A stretch of DNA of 25,102 bases, from positions 1-25,102 of the forward strand of contig JBFWQE010000072.1 of the NCBI GenBank assembly GCA_050249615.1. Reading direction: 5' to 3'. The translations under genes were made by a program, and so were the position numbers. Positions 22,782 through 25,102 of this stretch are shown in pieces (the first letter of the stretch is position 1; each line of letters begins with the position of its first letter). The notes below the pieces were generated by a model. It was not told where the DNA came from and did not search any database. It worked only from the letters and a program-made list of their open reading frames with translations. The DNA comes from VFZN01 sp050249615. Lineage in GTDB: Bacteria > Acidobacteriota > Vicinamibacteria > Vicinamibacterales > UBA2999.

Positions 22782-22868
22782 GAATCCGACGAGGTCGGCC
22801 TTGTCGCGCTGCAACTGTCGGCCGACGACAGCCGCGAGCCGCCTCGCCTGTGCCGGGCTGATCTTCAC
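22782..22868 (-). pseudogene. Truncated N-terminus of an M20 peptidase gene
   Basis: A GTG at 22868, overlapping the SnoaL stop as GTGA, starts about 29 residues reading RRLAAVVGRQLQRDKADLVG before the frame enters the REP palindrome. The intact M20 gene at 18517-19767 begins with AKPLAAAIRRQLQRDKADLV, so the two are homologous at both protein and DNA level. Nothing of the rest of the peptidase is visible. It appears to be a second M20 copy cut off by the repeat. Confidence 0.75.
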
Positions 22869-23275
22869 CGACCCACCACGCCGCTTTCCAGCTGGCGATG
22901 ATACTCGGCCGCGTCGAACTGGCCCTGCGACTCATGAATCAGCCCGTCCGCGCCAATCGTCCACACTTCCCGCCCGCTGATGCACACGGGCTTGCCCGTG
23001 CCTCCCGGGCCCGTGTTGGTTCCCGTCAGCGTCCAGCGATAGATGGCATGGTCCCCGTCCACGCTCACCTCGTCCATCGTCACGATCATGTCAGGGAAGG
23101 CGGTCATGAAGCCCTGCGCCGACGCGGTGATGGCTGCCCGGCCCACGGAGGGCACCCCCTCGTTGATGGTCAGCGAGCCGTCCTCCGCGTAGAACGCCGC
23201 GACACTGGCGGCGTCCTGGCTGCACCAGGCCGCGGTATATCTCGTGCCAAGGTCCTGCAACGTGGCCAAGTCCAT
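22865..23275 (-). CDS. SnoaL-like (NTF2-fold) protein
   Basis: This 136-residue protein has the SnoaL/ester-cyclase-like NTF2 fold. Markers are the N-terminal helix YTAAWCSQDAASVAAFYAED, then SLTINEGVPSVGRAAI, FMTAFPDMIVTMDEVSVDG and the C-terminal strands GREVWTIGADGLIHESQGQF. Members act as small-molecule isomerases, cyclases or binding proteins; no specific substrate is implied. AAGGAG at 23290-23285 fits the ATG at 23275 best (nine bases), though a GTG at 23293 and an ATG at 23281 are in frame. Upstream is an MFS remnant; downstream the stop overlaps the M20 remnant by GTGA. Confidence 0.85.
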   Translation of the reverse strand: MDLATLQDLGTRYTAAWCSQDAASVAAFYAEDGSLTINEGVPSVGRAAITASAQGFMTAFPDMIVTMDEVSVDGDHAIYRWTLTGTNTGPGGTGKPVCISGREVWTIGADGLIHESQGQFDAAEYHRQLESGVVGR

Positions 23276-23303
23276 CTCCATCCTCTCCTTCACGCGGTGG
23301 CCT

Positions 23304-23450
23304 TCACGTCAGCGCCTTCGACGCGTCGATGCGGAGCCAGAGCAGCGCGCCCACCAGCAGCAGCGTGGCCATCGGTACGAACGGCACATCGTAGCCCTGG
23401 TGGTGCTCGGCGATGCAGCCACAGGCCACGGACGAGATGAGACCGACGCC
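23304..23450 (-). pseudogene. C-terminal remnant of an MFS-type transporter
   Basis: About 48 residues are recognisable: GVGLISSVACGCIAEHHQGY, then VPFVPMATLLLVGALLWLRI and a charged DASKALT end. This looks like the last two helices of a major-facilitator transporter. Sequence upstream in the same frame is not transporter-like and no start or ribosome site fits. The stop lies just before the SnoaL gene, so the two may once have been co-transcribed. The stretch 23451-23547 shows nothing else. Confidence 0.5.
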
Positions 23451-23547
23451 TGGAGGAACGAAGACGTGTGGAAGATGGCACGGCCGTGTCCAGGGCGCGG
23501 CACGCCTCACTCGCCGCGGCGTCCCACCGGCCACGTGACCTCGCTCG

Positions 23548-23949
23548 CTATCTGGCGTCCATGGTGTCCTGGAGCCTGGCCGTGTCCACGTACTGCTGGA
23601 ACCTGGTCACCTTGCCGTCCTTGACATCCCAGACGTGGCACACCTGCGTGTCCATGCTCTTCCCGGTCGCCTTGTACGTTCCGGTGTAGCGCGCTTCAAC
23701 GATGACGCTGTCGCCGGCGCCGTAGAACACCCCGGGGTGGACGGTGAAGCCGTCCCACTCCGCGCCGAGCTTCATGAACAGGTTGTTCAGCACGGCATCC
23801 GGTCCCACCCAGGCCTCGCCGCTGGGCATGTAGGGGTTGCCCTCCGCCTGGTGCCACCTGACGTCCGGGCACATCGTCCCAAGGACCGTCGGCATGTCCC
23901 CACGGCCAAACGCGTCGTAGAGACCCTTCAGCAGGCTCACGTTGTCCAT
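23548..23949 (-). CDS. SnoaL-like / NTF2-fold protein
   Basis: This 133-residue protein has the NTF2-like SnoaL domain: VSLLKGLYDAFGRGDMPTVL, then DVRWHQAEGNPYMPSGEAWV, GPDAVLNNLFMKLGAEWDGF, and the closing strands VCHVWDVKDGKVTRFQQYVD. It belongs to the ketosteroid-isomerase-like ABO-family group; the activity is unknown. A clean GGAGG lies seven bases before the ATG at 23949, so longer in-frame starts are rejected. TGG-CAGAAT at 23980-23972 is a good extended -10 and leaves a leader of roughly 16 bases. It is the second intact NTF2-fold gene in the region. Confidence 0.88.
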   Translation of the reverse strand: MDNVSLLKGLYDAFGRGDMPTVLGTMCPDVRWHQAEGNPYMPSGEAWVGPDAVLNNLFMKLGAEWDGFTVHPGVFYGAGDSVIVEARYTGTYKATGKSMDTQVCHVWDVKDGKVTRFQQYVDTARLQDTMDAR

Positions 23950-23971
23950 GCGCTCTCCTCCAATGGGTGCC

Positions 23972-23980
23972 ATTCTGCCA
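23972..23980 (-). promoter_or_regulatory. Extended -10 (TGG-CAGAAT) for the SnoaL-like gene
   Basis: The minus-strand TGG-CAGAAT precedes the ribosome site GGAGG and the ATG at 23949 by a sensible distance. It matches the TGn-CANAAT form at the DinB promoter and in element C. No -35 is evident. Confidence 0.45.
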
Positions 23981-24066
23981 TGATCATGATTCAACCCGGT
24001 TCGCCCCGATGGAAAGTGAAAGGTCGTCGTCACACCATCGCAGGCTTCCCGCCCGAGAGAGGTTCC

Positions 24067-24642
24067 TCAGCGTGCCCCTTGGCCATGTTGCGTTCGCAGG
24101 CTTGAAGCACCTATCCCCACGAGCCCGGCATTGCGGACGGCGGTACCGACCGTCTGCAGGATATCGGGCGCTGGTGCCAACGCCAGCACGAGGTTCACGA
24201 GCAGGCCGACAGCGAAGAGCGATACGGCAACCCTGGGCAGGCCCTTCCCTCGAAACGCCGAGCCTGCGAAGAGCAGCCCGCCGATCACCATCAACGCGCC
24301 GTGCGCAGAATAGCCCGGGCCGAGTCGCCCCCAAAGCGATTCGTAGTCGGGCACGCCTGCGGCCAACGCATAGAGCGTGGTGTGCGCGAAGTATGTGAAA
24401 GCGAATCCGTGCAACACTGCACCGATCAAGGCCCACGTGCCGAGCGCCGTGGTTCGGACGGCATAGATGCCAAGAAGCAACCATGGCATCGGCAGGAAGG
24501 CAAGGTAGTTCAGCCACAGTTGCGTGGCCGAAAAACCATTCTGGTACCACTCCATCAAGTCGGTGAGCGAGTGAAGAATCGGCGCCGCGACGGCGGTTCC
24601 CCCGACAAGCACGCGTAGGGGAGAGGGCGGACTCGGGGCCAT
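24067..24642 (-). CDS. Unrecognised multi-pass membrane protein
   Basis: This 191-residue hydrophobic protein has about five or six predicted helices: VLVGGTAVAAPILHSLTDL, LNYLAFLPMPWLLLGIYAV, TWALIGAVLHGFAFTYFAH, GALMVIGGLLFAGSAF and VAVSLFAVGLLVNLVLALA. I do not recognise the family. Conserved-looking features are the DLMEWYQ segment after helix 1 and the HGFAFTYFAHTTLYAL histidines. The ATG at 24642 has no Shine-Dalgarno sequence; the TGG-TATCCT in element D is 50 bases upstream. Its composition is less GC-rich than the left half of the window. Confidence 0.72.
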   Translation of the reverse strand: MAPSPPSPLRVLVGGTAVAAPILHSLTDLMEWYQNGFSATQLWLNYLAFLPMPWLLLGIYAVRTTALGTWALIGAVLHGFAFTYFAHTTLYALAAGVPDYESLWGRLGPGYSAHGALMVIGGLLFAGSAFRGKGLPRVAVSLFAVGLLVNLVLALAPAPDILQTVGTAVRNAGLVGIGASSLRTQHGQGAR

Positions 24643-24660
24643 GGCGAAGCTGGTGCGTGG

Positions 24661-24729
24661 GCTCGGCGTGGCGTCAGCCGCGCCGCGCGGGCAGGATACC
24701 ACCGAGCGCACAGACCCGGCGGACGCGCA
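24661..24729 (-). repeat. Repeat element D, copy of element A, with TGG-TATCCT
   Basis: The stretch 24675-24728 matches 21123-21178 with few differences and two missing bases. The minus-strand TGG-TATCCT at 24701-24693 is a plausible extended -10 for the membrane-protein gene. The distal part, where elements B and C have GTTGGGC, is decayed to CCGAGCC. A small perfect stem, GCCGAC-GGGC-GTCGGC, follows at 24734-24749. Confidence 0.65.
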
Positions 24730-24772
24730 CGCGGCCGACGGGCGTCGGCTCCAACGATGGGACGATCCGCCG

Positions 24773-24860
24773 ACGTGAAGCCCTGGCGCTCCGTACGGAC
24801 CGAAGATGCCCGACGCGATCCACCGGGGTTGAAACCCCGGCGCTCCGTACGCAGCGCTCC
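24773..24860. repeat. REP-type element with CCGGGGTT-GA-AACCCCGG palindrome
   Basis: It has the same block order as 22682-22781: a CTCCGTACGGACCGAAG block, CCCGACGCGATCC, then a perfect 8-bp stem at 24823-24840. The CGCTCCGTACG block appears again after the stem, so the element is a partial tandem. It fills the gap between the sulfatase-modifying-factor gene and element D. Confidence 0.8.
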
Positions 24861-24883
24861 AGACGCCGTTTGGGTGGGGTGGG

Positions 24884-25102
24884 TCAGCGGCGCACGAGCG
24901 CGACGCGAAACCCGATGAACGCCCGCCGCGCGCCCGGGTCCGCGGCACCGCGCGCGGAGGTGCGCACCTGCCGGGCGGGGTCCCCGAACGACCCGCCCCG
25001 CATCACCCACAGCGCGTCCGCGTCGAGGTTCGCGCGATCGTCCGACGCGTCGTACGGATACGGCTGGTAGGGACTGCTCGTCCATTCCCACACGTTGCCG
25101 CT
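24884..25102 (-). CDS. Formylglycine-generating enzyme / SUMF1-family protein, 3' end only
   Basis: The last 72 residues of an FGE-sulfatase-domain protein are present; the gene starts beyond the right edge. The hallmark GNVWEWTSSPY is read from the first codons inside the window, followed by WVMRGGSFGDPARQVRTSAR and the terminal FIGFRVALV. Family members either oxidise a sulfatase cysteine to formylglycine or act in other roles (ergothioneine-type enzymes, kinase-linked domains), which cannot be told from this end. No sulfatase is in the window. Confidence 0.9.
   Translation of the reverse strand, partial: SGNVWEWTSSPYQPYPYDASDDRANLDADALWVMRGGSFGDPARQVRTSARGAADPGARRAFIGFRVALVRR

Noticed and set aside
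22309..22935. A 208-residue minus-strand protein across the REP element
   Set aside because: It runs through repeats, the strong hairpin and element C in a frame different from the M20 remnant, with no domain.
20268..24883. Integron integrase or other recombinase in the accessory stretch
   Set aside because: No tyrosine or serine recombinase motif was found in any plausible frame, so the integron idea rests on the sites alone.
1..25102. tRNA, rRNA or retron-type RNA genes
   Set aside because: No cloverleaf with a T-loop GTTCRA signature, no rRNA-like sequence and no reverse transcriptase were recognised by eye; a tRNAscan or Rfam search was not possible.

Overview
The window is high-GC bacterial DNA. 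It looks like Acidobacteriota, probably Vicinamibacteria-like: it holds an ADOP-type ABC permease, a secreted sortilin/BNR protein, a DUF5916 outer-membrane-type protein, several secreted amidohydrolases, and intergenic spaces full of short palindromic and simple repeats. The taxonomic call is an inference from gene families and style; no rRNA or other marker gene is present.

Layout. (1) 1-7001, plus strand: the 3' two-thirds of an ADOP permease, a heptamer-repeat spacer, then a secreted M1 aminopeptidase, a secreted amidohydrolase overlapping it by ATGA, and an FAD-dependent amine/amino-acid oxidoreductase. (2) 7002-9002: a G-quadruplex-type spacer, a second secreted amidohydrolase on the minus strand, and a small anchored TPR-like protein divergent from it across a symmetric -10 element. 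(3) 9003-13142: a 26-bp tandem repeat, a 1073-residue secreted sortilin-type beta-propeller protein, and an array of about 4.8 copies of a 145-bp hairpin-rich repeat. (4) 13110-15158, minus strand: DinB, metallo-beta-lactamase-fold hydrolase and YfcE-like phosphoesterase. (5) 15215-17667: a second heptamer-repeat spacer and a DUF5916/CBM9 protein. (6) 17664-20267, minus strand: a degenerate transglycosylase-like membrane protein, an M20 peptidase and a GNAT acetyltransferase. (7) 20270-24883, minus strand: an accessory stretch of small single-domain genes (DUF1801, DUF2306, two SnoaL-like, one membrane protein) mixed with at least four gene remnants and repeated dyad elements, one of which resembles an integron attC site. 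(8) The 3' end of a formylglycine-generating-enzyme/sulfatase-modifying-factor family gene runs off the right edge.

How the genes may work together. The aminopeptidase, the two exported amidohydrolases and the FAD oxidoreductase suggest extracytoplasmic breakdown of peptides or amino-acid derivatives, followed by oxidation inside the cell; this is inferred from neighbourhood only. The rest is a mosaic of small transcription units. Several genes have a good -10 hexamer (often TGn-extended) ending only 5-10 bases before the start codon, which implies leaderless or near-leaderless mRNAs.

The parts most worth a second look are the 145-bp hairpin array and its link to TAG stop codons, the attC-like dyad with its repeated half-site in the remnant-rich minus-strand region, the decayed second copy of the M20 peptidase start, and a REP-type palindrome embedded in frame in the sortilin gene.
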